From: CAZJQT01 sp964548655
GTDB taxonomy: Bacteria > Patescibacteriota > Saccharimonadia > Saccharimonadales > CAZJQT01
Length of the DNA: 20,687 nucleotides
Direction: 5' to 3'
Assembly: GCA_964548655.1 (NCBI GenBank)
Contig: CAZJQT010000008.1
Coordinates: 1-20,687, forward strand
A model generated the notes under the pieces. That model did no database searches. It worked only from the letters and a program-made list of their open reading frames with translations, and was not told the DNA's origin. The position numbers were made by a program, and so were the translations under genes. Below, piece by piece: positions 6,393 through 18,900 of the stretch (position 1 is the first letter of the stretch; each line of letters starts with the position of its first letter).

Positions 6393-9338
6393 ATGAAGTT
6401 CAAGCAAGGCACCAGACGCAAGGCAATTGACTACGAGAAAGACCTCGTAGCCTATTGGAAAAAGAACAAGACTTTCGAGAAGTCAGTTTCGTCACGCCCT
6501 AAGGACAATGCTTACGTTTTCTATGATGGGCCGCCTTTCATAACTGGGGTGCCACACACTGGGACGCTACTGAGCAGCATCGCTAAGGACGTGGTACCAC
6601 GCTATTGGACTATGAAAGGCAAGCGAGTCGAGCGGGTTTGGGGCTGGGACTGTCACGGTTTGCCGGCCGAAGTCTACACCGAGAAAAAGCTAGGCATAAA
6701 AGACAGGAATGAAATCGGTACTACCATTAGCTTGGAGGACTACATCAAGGCTTGTCGTGCCAACATGGTACAGACGGGTAGTGAATGGGAAGACACGATT
6801 GACCGCATTGGCCGCTGGGTGGACTTCAACGGTGCCTACAAAACCATGGACAAAGAGTTCATGGAAAGCGTCTGGTGGGCCTTTAAGAAGCTCTATGACG
6901 CCGGCAAGATCTATGAAGGCGAAAAGGTATTGCTTTATTGCACTAGGGACGCTACGCCGCTTTCTAAGGCCGAAGTCGCCATGGACAATAGCTACCAGGA
7001 TGACACTGACCCAAGTGTCTATGTGAAATTCAAACTAAAAGGTGAGAAAAGTTATCTGTTGGCTTGGACAACTACACCCTGGACACTGCCATCTAACACC
7101 GCTTTGGCAGTCAATAAAGACGTCGTTTATGCTGAGGTTGAACTAGCCGGGGAGCATTTGATTTTGGCCGAGACTCTGCTCGAGAAAGCTCTAACAGACG
7201 AAAAGCATCAAAAGCTTGACTATAAAGTTTTGCGAAAGTTTAAAGGCAGCGAATTAGTCGGTAAGTCGTATGAACCTTTGTTCAAGGACCGTGGCAACAA
7301 CGCTCACAAAATTTGGCACGCCAGTTTCGTCCATACCGAGGAAGGCACCGGCATTGCCCACGAGTCACCAGCTTACGGAGAGGACGATTATACCTTAGCC
7401 AAGAAGAATAAAATTCCTATGGCTCTAGATACTGACGAAGAAGGTTTTTACACCGAGGGCGAGTGGCAAGGCAAACAAATTTGGGAGATAAATAAAGACA
7501 TAGCTAAGACATTGTTTGAGCGCGGTGTGGTCTGGAAAATCGAATACATCACGCACCCCTATCCACACTGCCACCGTTGTGGTACACGCCTGATGTACCG
7601 GGCTCACCCCAGTTGGTTCATGGATATTGATAATCAACGTACAGACATGCTAGAACAAAACGGTAATATCAATTGGTTTCCGGAGCACATCAAACATGGT
7701 CGGTTTGAAAAAACTGTTGAGAGCGCTCCAGACTGGAACCTCAGTCGCGACCGTTTCTGGGCCACAGCTATGCCAGTCTGGAAGGGCAAGGACAAGAGTG
7801 GTAAAGAGCACATCAAAGTTGTTGGCAGTTATGCTGAACTCAAGGAGTTATCGGGCGTTGAACTGGATGATTATCATCGACCATGGATAGATGATGTAGA
7901 GTTTACAATAGATAATGTCAAATATAAGCGTATAGACAAGGTTATGGACTCCTGGTTTGAGGCTGGCAGTATGCCGTTTGCCCAGTTCCATTATCCGTTC
8001 GAAAATACGGAAAAATTTGAACAAAATTTTCCAGGTGACTTCATCGTAGAATACATTGCTCAAGTCAGGGCCTGGTTCTATTACCTACACGCCGTTGGGG
8101 TAGGGTTGTTTGGCAAAAACGTCTTTCGCAATGTTATTACCACCGGTACTGTCGCTGGAAATGATGGTAGAAAAATGAGCAAAAGCTTTGGGAACTTTAC
8201 CGACCCAAACCTACTGATGGATGAATATTCGGCTGACGCCCTGCGCTTTTTGCTTATGAGCTCAACACTGATGAACGGCGAAGATTACTCCTTGGTAGAT
8301 AAGGACGTGGCCGACGTCAATCGTAAGCTGTCGATGATTTGGAATATGTACGACTTCTTTACTATGTACGCTGAGGTAGATGGCTGGGAGTGGAATGGTA
8401 AGCTGGAAGATCCAATCAATGAAAACAGTAACTTACTCGACCAGTGGATTGTTTCCAGAGTTCACCAGCTTATTGAAGAAGTTGATGCTAATATGCAGCG
8501 CTATGATATACCAAATGCCCTCAAACCAGTATTGCCCTTCATTGATGACGCCAGTAACTGGTACGTGCGCCGTAGTCGTCGGCGTTTCTGGAAATCAGGT
8601 GATGACACAGATAAACAACAAGCCTATCAGACGTTGCATTACGTACTAGTGCGGCTCAGCCAGGTCTTAGCACCTTTCACTCCGTTCTTGGCAGAAGAAT
8701 TATTCTTGAAATTGACCGACAATAAGCTCGGCGAAAGTGTGCATTTAACTGATTGGCCGGAGGTAGGCCACATAAATGAATTGCTAGTCCAGAAAATGCA
8801 AATACTGCGCAACCTGATAACAATCGGTTTAAGTGTACGTGCTGAACACAGCATTAAAGTCAGACAACCGTTGGCCAAAGTCACACTTCAAAGATTCTAT
8901 GAAGCTTATTTACTGCCAGAGTTAACCGAAATCCTGAAAGAGGAATTGAACGTAAAAGAGGTGTTATTCGATAAAAGTGTACTCAAACCTGACGAGACGT
9001 TCCTAAAAAACCTGAAAGAGGGGAACTTTACGCAACACTATCGAGTGCAGCTTGATACCAAACTCAACCCAGAACTCAAACGAGAAGGGTTAATACGTGA
9101 GGTCATTCGACAGGTGCAAAATGCTCGTAAAACAGCTGGGCTGAACGTTGATGATCGGATAAGTTTGGTATTGCAAACAGATAGTAAAGACCTAGAGAAA
9201 GCCATCGAGGAGCATGACGATACTATTAAGCAAGAAACACTGGCGACTCACCTGATGAAAGAGGGCAGCAGTACATACTCAGCAGAAGTAAAAGTCGAAG
9301 ATAGTGATCTGTCTATTGGTCTCAAAAAGGCGTCTTAA
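6393..9338 (+). CDS. ileS: Isoleucyl-tRNA synthetase
   Basis: IleRS activates isoleucine with ATP and charges tRNA-Ile. The 981-residue product opens with DGPPFITGVPHTGT, GWDCHGLPAE and an Ile/Val-type class I catalytic core. The HIGH signature reads HTGT (55-58), lacking the final His. The editing (CP1) domain is marked by WTTTPWTLPSN (from residue 225) and GTGIAHESPAYGEDD (from about 318), which clear misactivated valine. KMSKS is intact at 594-598, and an anticodon-binding alpha-helical domain follows from about residue 690. The order and wording of motifs resemble the type-2 (archaeal/eukaryotic-like) IleRS. The ATG at 6393 has AAGGAG (6383-6388) upstream, directly after the T-box terminator, so expression should rise when tRNA-Ile is uncharged. 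Confidence 0.97.
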   Translation: MKFKQGTRRKAIDYEKDLVAYWKKNKTFEKSVSSRPKDNAYVFYDGPPFITGVPHTGTLLSSIAKDVVPRYWTMKGKRVERVWGWDCHGLPAEVYTEKKLGIKDRNEIGTTISLEDYIKACRANMVQTGSEWEDTIDRIGRWVDFNGAYKTMDKEFMESVWWAFKKLYDAGKIYEGEKVLLYCTRDATPLSKAEVAMDNSYQDDTDPSVYVKFKLKGEKSYLLAWTTTPWTLPSNTALAVNKDVVYAEVELAGEHLILAETLLEKALTDEKHQKLDYKVLRKFKGSELVGKSYEPLFKDRGNNAHKIWHASFVHTEEGTGIAHESPAYGEDDYTLAKKNKIPMALDTDEEGFYTEGEWQGKQIWEINKDIAKTLFERGVVWKIEYITHPYPHCHRCGTRLMYRAHPSWFMDIDNQRTDMLEQNGNINWFPEHIKHGRFEKTVESAPDWNLSRDRFWATAMPVWKGKDKSGKEHIKVVGSYAELKELSGVELDDYHRPWIDDVEFTIDNVKYKRIDKVMDSWFEAGSMPFAQFHYPFENTEKFEQNFPGDFIVEYIAQVRAWFYYLHAVGVGLFGKNVFRNVITTGTVAGNDGRKMSKSFGNFTDPNLLMDEYSADALRFLLMSSTLMNGEDYSLVDKDVADVNRKLSMIWNMYDFFTMYAEVDGWEWNGKLEDPINENSNLLDQWIVSRVHQLIEEVDANMQRYDIPNALKPVLPFIDDASNWYVRRSRRRFWKSGDDTDKQQAYQTLHYVLVRLSQVLAPFTPFLAEELFLKLTDNKLGESVHLTDWPEVGHINELLVQKMQILRNLITIGLSVRAEHSIKVRQPLAKVTLQRFYEAYLLPELTEILKEELNVKEVLFDKSVLKPDETFLKNLKEGNFTQHYRVQLDTKLNPELKREGLIREVIRQVQNARKTAGLNVDDRISLVLQTDSKDLEKAIEEHDDTIKQETLATHLMKEGSSTYSAEVKVEDSDLSIGLKKAS

Positions 9339-9384
9339 CATCTTTGACAGACAGGGCTATCTCTGGTAGACTCTGTCGGTAACT

Positions 9385-9693
9385 ATGAAAAAAGCAGTCA
9401 TATCTACCGGTGGTAAACAATATCTCGTTTCAGAAGGCGAGACTATTGAAGTTGAACTGCTAAAACAAGAAGGCAAGACAGCTAGTTTTGTGCCCTTATT
9501 AGTCATTGACGGTGAAACAACCACTGTTGGCAACCCTGAAGTTGCAGCCGCCAAAGTAACGGCAGAAGTAATCAGTCAAGATCAGCAGGCAGATAAAGTG
9601 ACATCTATCAGATACAAAGCTAAAAAGCGTGTTCATACTGTCCGTGGCCACCGCCAACACCAAACCATACTCAAGATTACTAGCATAAAATAG
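9385..9693 (+). CDS. rplU: 50S ribosomal protein bL21
   Basis: bL21 binds 23S rRNA in the large subunit. The 102-residue length is normal. The N-terminus MKKAVISTGGKQYLVSEGETIEVE and the C-terminus KKRVHTVRGHRQHQTILKI are characteristic of L21. It begins 46 bases after ileS, probably sharing its transcript and hence the T-box control. There is no Shine-Dalgarno sequence before the ATG. The usual partner rpmA (bL27) does not follow; a 277-base spacer and the giant surface gene come instead. Confidence 0.95.
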   Translation: MKKAVISTGGKQYLVSEGETIEVELLKQEGKTASFVPLLVIDGETTTVGNPEVAAAKVTAEVISQDQQADKVTSIRYKAKKRVHTVRGHRQHQTILKITSIK

Positions 9694-9970
9694 ACAGACT
9701 GTGGAAAACAGCTAACAGATAAAGTATTGTTGCTTTATTAGCAACGTAAACCTCCACTTTTTATAAGCAAAATAACTGTTGTAACACTTATACAGATACA
9801 CAGACTCTAAATATTGTTCTCTTGACTAGAATTGAATACTAATTTTATGAAAAAATAGCAGCTTTTTTATTGAGTAGTTTTGCATGCAAAAAGTGTTCAA
9901 TTAGGCTTGCTTACTACTGTTATTAATGAGAAAATTTGATCAGGTTTAACAAACAAAAAAACCAAAACAA
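9694..9970. other. Spacer between rplU and the giant surface gene
   Basis: This AT-rich spacer holds no credible ORF and no recognisable RNA gene. Visible structure: a perfect 6-bp hairpin GTTGCT/AGCAAC (9729-9745) without a following T-run, a TATAAG/CTTATA inverted repeat (9762-9767, 9787-9792), a promoter-like pair at 9822-9851, and a perfect 14-base palindrome TTTTGCATGCAAAA (9878-9891) in the expected leader. The last 30 bases before the ATG are A-rich and lack a Shine-Dalgarno sequence. Confidence 0.6.
9822..9851 (+). promoter_or_regulatory. Predicted promoter of the giant surface-protein gene
   Basis: TTGACT (9822-9827) and TATGAA (9846-9851) are separated by 18 bases. This would start a leader of about 110 bases that includes the palindrome at 9878-9891. 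Sequence match only. Confidence 0.45.
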
Positions 9971-12900
9971 ATGTCAGTCAAATTCCTGCCTCACTTGAAG
10001 TTCAATTTTAGCCTAAAGACTGGGCTTACTAGACTATGCTTGGTTTTTACTGTTGCTGTCCTAGGTATATTCTTTTATACGCGCGCGGGCGCGCCTACAC
10101 GCGTAGAGGCGGCCACAGCCGCAAACCTTAATTTTCAAGCTAGACTTCTAAATAACACTGGTGGGATTGTCACCGACGGAACCTATAACGTTGAGTTTAA
10201 GCTGTATAACGCCTCTTCATCGTCAGGTTCATCACAGGGCTCTTGTACTGGTGATGCTAACTGTCTGTGGACTGAAACCTACATCAGTGGCAACAAGCTC
10301 ACAACTAAGGCCGGCTATCTAAGTGTCTATTTGGGCTCTCTAACCTCGTTCCCAACTACAATTAACTGGGATCAAGACCTTTGGCTGACCATTAGGGTAG
10401 GCGGTACCGGTACACCTGGCTGGGACGCTGAAATGTCACCAAGGCTTAAGCTCACCGCCGTTCCGTACGCCTTCAAGGCTGGCCAACTCGCCAAACTTAC
10501 CGGGGCAAACACCTCTACCTTGGACTTCGCAACCCAAACAGGAGCCAGAAGTATACTTTTGCCAGACGCCGGCGGTACTTTGGCCATAGCCACCGGTGGC
10601 TCTTTCACCAGCAACGGCGTCTTGTATGGCAATGGTACTACTTCTATACAGGCTACCGCTGCAGGCACAACCGGCCAGTGTCTGGTAGGAAATACGTCAT
10701 CGGCTCCGGGTTGGGCGAGTTGTTCGGGCTTAGTGACGCTGCAAAATGCTTACGCCGCTACCAGTGGCAATACCATCGCCACCACTGATGCTCGCGACAT
10801 CGCTTTCACTCTGGCAGATACCACGACCGACTCTAATTTCACGATAACTACCGCCACAGGCAGTACTGGTTTTACTTCTATCACGCGGGCTGATGGTGCC
10901 GGGGCTGCTGATCCTGCCCAACTGCTGTTGGTTAAGAACAACGATATTGATCGGCCACAACCTATTGGCATCAAAGTTGATGCCGCTAACACTAATGGTA
11001 AGATAACAACCGCCTTTGATGCTAGCAGTGCTAACGTTACCAACGCCCTGGCTATTGGTGGCAACGCCATTACAGGTACTAACTTCTCTGTAACCGCGGC
11101 CGGTCTCGCCACCAGCGTCGGCCTAAATGCTGGTGCCGGTAACATCACGCAAACAGCTGGCTCAACTATTAGTGCCGGTACAGGCTTCAAGATTAATGGA
11201 GGAGCCGCCACCACTGGTAACTACTTACGTGGCGATGGCACCAACTTTGTCAGCAGCGCCCTGCAAAGCGCTGATGGAGCAGGTATCTTCATCCGCAACG
11301 TCCCAACAGCCACCTCAGATAACGTCATCGCTCCAACCACCGCCAGTGTCGTAGCTCTGACAGTGAAGGGAACAAACAACACAGCCGCTAATGTGCTGGA
11401 GATTTTTGACTCCACAGCGACCCCAGCCCGCCAAGCTTTCTTCAACAGTGCCGGCTCACTAAACGTCTCCCAAGTCATCCAACCAACCGCCAACAACACC
11501 ATAGATGTCGGCCTGACTGGTACTACCTTCCGCAGTGGCTACTTCGGCACGAGTGTCCTAACCGCTGCTGTCGAGCGTAACAGTGCTGGCACCTTGAGTC
11601 TAGGAACTACCAGCAACAGCACAGCCATTACCCTTGGCAGCACTAACCTGACCGGTAACCTAAATCTAGATAGTGGCGCTAGCAGTACCATCAACATAGG
11701 TAGCAGCGCTAGTGCTCGTACCATTAACGTTGGAAACGTTGCCGCTGTTGAAGGTGTGACGGTAGGCTCAACCAACTCCACCAGCACCACTAGCGTGCAA
11801 GGCGGCACTGGTACTGCCGCCGGTGACATAAACATTGGTGACCAAACCACAGCGGGCAAGATACTAGACTTAGGCTCAGTCACTAATGCCGGCACAGGTA
11901 CAGTACACATTGCAACAGCTTCAGGCTCACAGCAGACTGTCCAGATTGGTGGTAACGGTACCAGTGGTGGATCCAACGCCAGCACAACAGTAGCTATACA
12001 GGGCGGGGCTACGAGTGAAACCATAAGTAACGCCGGTGATATCATCCAGACCTTTACTAACAGCGGCACCGCCTTTCAGGTGCAGAACTCAACTGGCGCC
12101 CCAATCTTCTTAGTCGATACCACCACCAACAATCTGGTAGTCAACCCCGGCTTTGAAGTTAACACGACTGGTTGGGCGGCGACTGGCGCGACCGCTTCGA
12201 TCTCGCAGAATACCAACAAGACTCTGGCTTACCATGGCCTGGCCAGCCTCGACATCAACCTTGGTGCCAGCGGTACCGGCGCCCAGATTACCAGCAGTGG
12301 TTTGTCCGGCTCAGCCCTGACACCCGGTACCTACACACTTAGTTTCTACGCCAAGGGCACAGCTAGCTTAAGCGGTTTGGCAGTCGCCTTTACCGGTGGT
12401 ACCATCACCCAGGCTTGTACGCTTACTTCAACTACTGTCTCAACCGGCTTCCAGCGCTTCAGCTGTACCTTCATCTTTACCACCACTAATGTAACCGCCA
12501 TCAGCATCACCACTTCGACCGTTAGCCAGCACATGTACCTTGACGCCGTCCAGATCAACAGCGGCTCGACCTTGTTGCCATACCAGATCGGTGCAATCCA
12601 GCTACGCGGTGTCATCACCAACCCGGTGACCTTCATGAACAACGCCGACAGTACAACGGCTTTCCAGATCCAGAACAGCGCCGGCACATCTAACCTGTTC
12701 GTGGCAGATACATTGAATGGTCGTATCGGTATCGGTACTAGTGCGCCAACACAGTTGCTTACAGTCAACGGTGCTAGCACTTTTGCCGGTAACCTGGCCG
12801 TTACTACCGGTGGAGCCACCATTACTGGTGCTATCTCCGTCACTAACAACGGCAGTAGCACCATTGGCCTCAACACTGGCACCAGCTCTGGCCAGATCAC

Positions 12901-15900
12901 CCTTGGCGGCGGCAGCGCCCCCTTAGCCATCGATTCAACTGCGTTTGACGTGACTAATACTGGTGCCGTGTCAGGCGTAACCACTCTAGGCCTCTCCGGC
13001 AACCTACTCCAAAGCGGATCTTCGACGATCACCTCTGGTACTGGTGGCTACCTCATCAACGGTGGTGCTAACACAGCAGGTCACTACCTGCGTAACAATG
13101 GTACCAGCTATGTTGACGGCACGATTGCCTCTGGTGATCTACCCAGCCTAACGGGCACATATATACGTAATGTCCCAACGGCCACATCGGACAACAACAT
13201 TCAGCCTGCTACCACCGGCGTAGTTGCCCTAACCGTTAATGGAACAAATACTGGTACAGCTGCAACAGCGCTGAGCGTCGTCCAAACCGGGGCGGCAACG
13301 GCGTTGAATGTCACCAACAGCGGTGCCGGCCAAACGACCATTGCCGGCACTAGCACAGCTACATCAGGCACTAACTTTGGTATCTACGGCCAAACCACGG
13401 GTAATTCTTCAGGTGTGAGTGCCGCAGTTGTTGGGGGCGCTTCAGGAACTGGTTCAGGTAGCAATACCAATATTGCCCTATGGGGATTCGCCACCAACGG
13501 GCTTAGCAATATCCAATTACTATTGGGAGTAGCTGGCGTGCCACCTGGCACCTATGGTATCTACAACGGCTCTACTGCTAATAACTATTTTGGTGGCAAC
13601 GTTGGGATAGGCACAATTTCACCCTCAAACACCCTGAGCGTTTCGCCAGTCCAATATAATACCGGCACTATTTCACAAACTGCCTCTACGACTGTTGTAG
13701 GCTCAGGAACTACCTTTACCGCTGCTATGGTGGGGAGCCAGCTTGTATATGCCGATGGTGTATCGGACACAATTGCGAGCTTTACGGATGCTACTCATGT
13801 TGTTGTCGGCACAAGTCGCACCCATACGTCTTCCGCTTACACTATTAACTACCAAGGATTGCAGGTGAAGAATACGGGCCTGGTAGGTATCGGCACTTCT
13901 AATCCCGTGGCATCTCTGGACATCAACAGCCCCAGCACTACTAGCAGCATAATTCGACTACAAAATGGCAGCGCTGTCCCTACTTTCTTTGATAGTTCAA
14001 ATGCTGGCAGTTCTTTCTGGAGTAACAACGTTGATAATGGCAACATCGTTCAGGCTTCAGGAACCTTTCAGTGGCGCATGGCCATATCACAAATCTCGGA
14101 TAACTTTACTGTACAGCGTAGTCCAGCCGGAGCTACGTGGACGCCTTCAACATTATTGAGCGTTAGTAACACTGGCGCAGTGGTGGCCGCCAGCACCGTT
14201 CAAGGCACCCAATTAATATCAACGATATCAACCGGTACCGCACCCCTGACAGTTACTTCTACCACTAAAGTTACCAATCTAAATGTCGATCAATTAGACG
14301 GACTCGACTCTACTGGATTTATACTTAACCAAACTGGTCTGCAGACTTCTTCCAACTTCCACATCTCTGGCACCGGAACGGCCGATACGTCATTCAGCAC
14401 ACCGACTATCACTACGGCCTCAGGCGATCTGACAATCGACCCAACCGGCAACACAATCATTAAGGGCTCGGTCAACACCAACGCATCGGCAGCACTCGAC
14501 ATTCAGAGCTCAACTGCCTCCATACTGTTTGCACGAAATGATGGCAATGTCGGCATTGGCACGGCAGCTCCGACGCAATTACTTCATCTTCAAAAATCAG
14601 GAACTGATAATTACATAAAGGTAGACGCAGGTAATACTACTGGGAATTACTCTGGAATAATGTTAACGGAAAATAACATCAATTGGGGATGGACCCTTCG
14701 CAACAATACCACAACTGACAATCTGGAAATAAGTTTTCAAGACAATACGCCAACCTTTACTAATGTCGAGACACTCACCAGATCAGGCAGCGTCGGCATC
14801 AACGACACTGCACCCACCAACAAACGTCTTTCAGTTATCAACTCTGGTGCAGTAACAGCTACTAACTACGGTGTCAGTATCCAGAACACTGCCACTAACA
14901 CTACCACTGACGCCATAGACAAGTATGGCCTACAGATATCTTCAACTGGTTCCTACACTGGTTCATCAGGCACAGCCACAAATAACTATGGCCTATTCGT
15001 AGCCACTCCAACCGGGGCTGACAACAACTATGCGGCTATTTTCCAGGACGGCAACGTTGGCATCGGCACTACGGCACCAGCTTCAAAGTTGACTATCGGT
15101 GGCAGTTCACCTTCTTCGGTCTACGGCATTGATTCCAACGTAACCTTTGCCGCTAGCGGCCCCAACTGTGTCCTTGGCTGTTTTGGCGCTCAAATTCAGG
15201 CTGTTGCGGATAATCCAACAGGAATTGCGAGTGGCGCCATTGACGGTCTTTTGTTACGCGCGGGAACTGCCGCTACAGCCTTTACAGCACTCAATAGTGC
15301 CGGCCTTGTTGTTTCCACGCCAACCATAGGCGCTGGTTCCGCCATTACCAACGATTCTGGAATTACGATACAAGCTCAGACCACCGCCACCAATAACGTT
15401 GGTATTACTATAGATGAAGCAACTGGTACCAAACAAACCAACTTACTCATTGGCACACAAACTATTCCCACTGGCAGTTACTCCATCTACAACAGTTCTG
15501 CCGACCAGAACTATTTTGCCGGCAACACTGGCATTGGCGACACTTCTCCGTCTGCTCTACTATCTGTTGGCAGTGGCGACTTGTTCCAGGTCAGTAGCGC
15601 CGGCAACGTAACATTCCAGAATGATGCTAACCATACCCTTGGGGTGGCGGACGGTTCAGCCGGCAAAAACCTCACGATCCAAAGTGGTAACTCTACCGCT
15701 AGTAACAACGTCGGAGGTGATCTCAGTCTGCAGGCCGGCGCTGGCTTCGGGCTAGGTGGAGGTGGAAATATCAATATTACCGGCGGAACCAGTTCGATTT
15801 ATGGTGGAAGTATCATTCTCAATGGTGGCGTCGGCGGCGGGGCTTCAACTCAAGGTAATGTTTCGGTAGCCACGCTACAGGGCAAGTTTACAATAGGGAC

Positions 15901-18900
15901 CGGCGGGCAGTTTCAGGCCGATACCGGGGGCAATATAGACACTATTGGGAATATAACTGCAGGCAGCATTAGTACTGGCCAGTACAGTAACCTGCTGGTT
16001 CGCAGTGAAGACATGAGTACGACATGGGTACCAACCGACATCACGGTAACGCCTAACGATGGGGCCTCCAACCCGGCTCCAGATGGCCAAACCACCGCTG
16101 ACAAGCTTGTTTCTGGTGTTGCTGCCAGTCATACCCTGGTACAGACCTATACTACCAGCACGAATGGTAACTATACATTCAGTATTTGGGCTAAGACCAA
16201 CAGCGGTGCGTCCGTATTTACTTTGGAGATTGACTCCACCGGAGCTACACCCACTACCGGTACGTCACTTACATTTGTGGCTACCAATACCTGGAAACGT
16301 TTTAGCGTAACCCAGAACTTTACTGGTACTCCGAGCAATATCAAGCCTACCATAACCATGTCTACCAACAGTGATACTTTAGTAGCCTGGGGCGCCCAAC
16401 TGGTAACAGGCACGACACCACAAGCCTATGTACGCACCGTCGCCACTAACGCTAGTACTGCTCTATATGGCTTTGTTGACCGTGGCACGGCGCTGTTCCA
16501 GAACGCTACCGACTCGACTGCGGCCTTCCAGCTTCAGACGGCAGCCGGCAGTAATGTACTCAACTTTGACACCACGGCGTCCATACTTACCCAAACCCCA
16601 ATTGGCCCGACGTATAAAGGTGGTGCGGACAACACAGGTGCGACCAATTCAGGCGTCGGTAGTCTTACTTCCAATGCCAGCTTTGCGGCCGGCCGCTATC
16701 TGTATGTTGTTTCAAACGCGGAACCAACCGCTTGTACGTCGGTAGCGGCGACCGGTTGTGAGCTCAAAATCTTCGATACTACTAATCCGGGCGCCCCCGC
16801 CTATGTCGGTGGAGTTGATGTCACCGGTTCTAATAGCCCAGGCACGGGCAATGAAAATATGCTTAGTATCTATGTTTCAGGCCGCTACGCCTATGTAACT
16901 AAGTCGGCCGATGCCACAGCCTGTTCGCAAACGCCTGGGTCGGCCATTGGTTGCGAGCTTCAAGTTTATGACATCTCCAACCCAACCACCCCAACCTACG
17001 TCGGTGGTGCTGACACAACAGGGTCGACCAACTCGGGAGCATCATCAGCAGATAACTTTACTTCAGTCTATGTCTCCGGCCGCTACGCCTACGTGACTAG
17101 CCAAGCAGACGTCAATGGTTGCTCAAGCACCCCAGGTTCGGCTCGGGGTTGTGAGCTCAAAGTCTTTGACATAAGTAACCCATCCACACCAACCTATATT
17201 GGCGGGGCCGACAGTAATGGTGCTGCCAATAGTGGTGGAGGCAGTAGTGACGGTGCATCAGTCTACGTCTCCGGCCGCTATGCTTATGTGACATATCAAG
17301 GAAATGCTGGTACATGTGCAATCACTGTCCCGGCTGGTGGTTGTGAATTCAAAGTATTTGATGTCTCTAACCCGGCTGCCCCTGCCTACACTGGCGGCAT
17401 GGACGTCAGCGGTACCACCAATGGCGGGGCAGGCAGTCTGGTAATGAATAATGTCTACGTCTCCGGCCGCTACGCTTACGTTACCAGTAATGCTGACCCG
17501 ACCGCCTGCGCCGCCGGCTCTGGAGCTGGCCTTGGCTGCGAATTCAAAGTAATTGATGTTTCTAATCCGACGACTCCCACCTACGTCGGTGGCGCTGACG
17601 CTTCCGGTACAAACAGCGTTACGGGCACAGGCGTCACTAGTGCTAATATGAGCTCCATAACTGTTTCTGGCCGCTACGCTTATATCACCCTACCTGGCGC
17701 CACCGCTACTTGCACCCAAACGGCCGGCTCCGCTCGTGGTTGTGAACTGCAAGAATATGACGTGTCTAGCCCATCCGCCCCAACCTACGTTGGTGGTGCT
17801 GACGAGTCCGGCACCACTAACACCGGTGGCAGCGGTAGCATTAACGAAGCCTCAGTATTCGTCTCCGGCCGCTACGCTTACGTCACGACGTCGGGCAGTA
17901 TCACATCTTGCGCATCGGCCATCGGTTGCGAGATCCAAGTCTATGATGTTGGCGGCATAGGGGCTAGCTCGATATTGGCGGACAGTTTGGAAGCAGGCAA
18001 TCTCTCAGTCGAAAATAGTGCGAACATTAATAACCAACTCACCGTCGGCGGTGGGTTGACGGTTGCTGGTGGCGCCGAAATACAGGGCAGCCTGGGTCTT
18101 TTGGGTAACCTCAACTTGGGTCAAGGTGCCGATCGCACTATTAACATTACCCAGGCAGCTTCGGGTGCTGGCAACAGCCTCAATGTCGTTGCCGGCCAAG
18201 GTGCCTCCGGCCAACTGGGCGGCAACTTAGTGCTACAGGCTGGTGCCAACGGTACGGCTGCCGGAACGCCCGGATCGGTAATTATTAAAGCCAACGGCGG
18301 CGATAGTACTACTGCCTTCCAAGTCCAGAGCGCGGCCGGGCTCAATAATATACTTACAGTCGATTCCATTGCTTCGAATTTGACACAATTGCCTAATGGC
18401 CCAGTCTACAAAAGCGGCGTCGACGCGGATGGCACACTTACCGGTAGTACCAATGAGGGTATGAGCGATGTCTTCGTGGTCGGTCGCTACGCCTACACTG
18501 TGTCGGGGTCGGCGCCTACGACTGCTTGCGGCATCGGTTCCGCTAATGCCGCCTTCTGTGAGTTCAAGATCTTTGATGTATCTAACCCTGGTAGTCCCAA
18601 GTTAGTTGGCGTCAACGACGCCTCTGGCTCACCAACCGGTACACTCGGTCAAAATCTCAACGAAATCTACGTTTCAGGCCACTACGCCTATGTAGCCTCT
18701 AATACAGACAGCACAGCTTGCTCGTCAACGGTTGCAACTGGTTGTGAGCTTAAAGTATTTGACGTTAGCAATCCCGCGGCACCGACCTACATTGGTGGTG
18801 CCGATGACGCCGGAGGAACTAATTCCGGTACCGACGGTAATAACACTGCACAAGCCGTCTACGTCTCCGGCCACTACGCCTACGTAGGTTTTGGCAGTGA

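Noticed and set aside
9729..9745. Terminator after rplU (GTTGCT/AGCAAC hairpin).
   Set aside because: The stem is only 6 bp and is followed by GTAAACC rather than a T-run.
10372..16413. Many long antisense and alternate-frame ORFs inside the giant gene (for example 12346-13032 minus, 11539-12069 minus).
   Set aside because: They are shadows of a Thr/Ser/Ala/Gly-rich coding frame. Their products are low-complexity Val/Leu/Pro/Ala-rich strings without domains, and the plus frame from 9971 is continuous with coherent domains and repeats.
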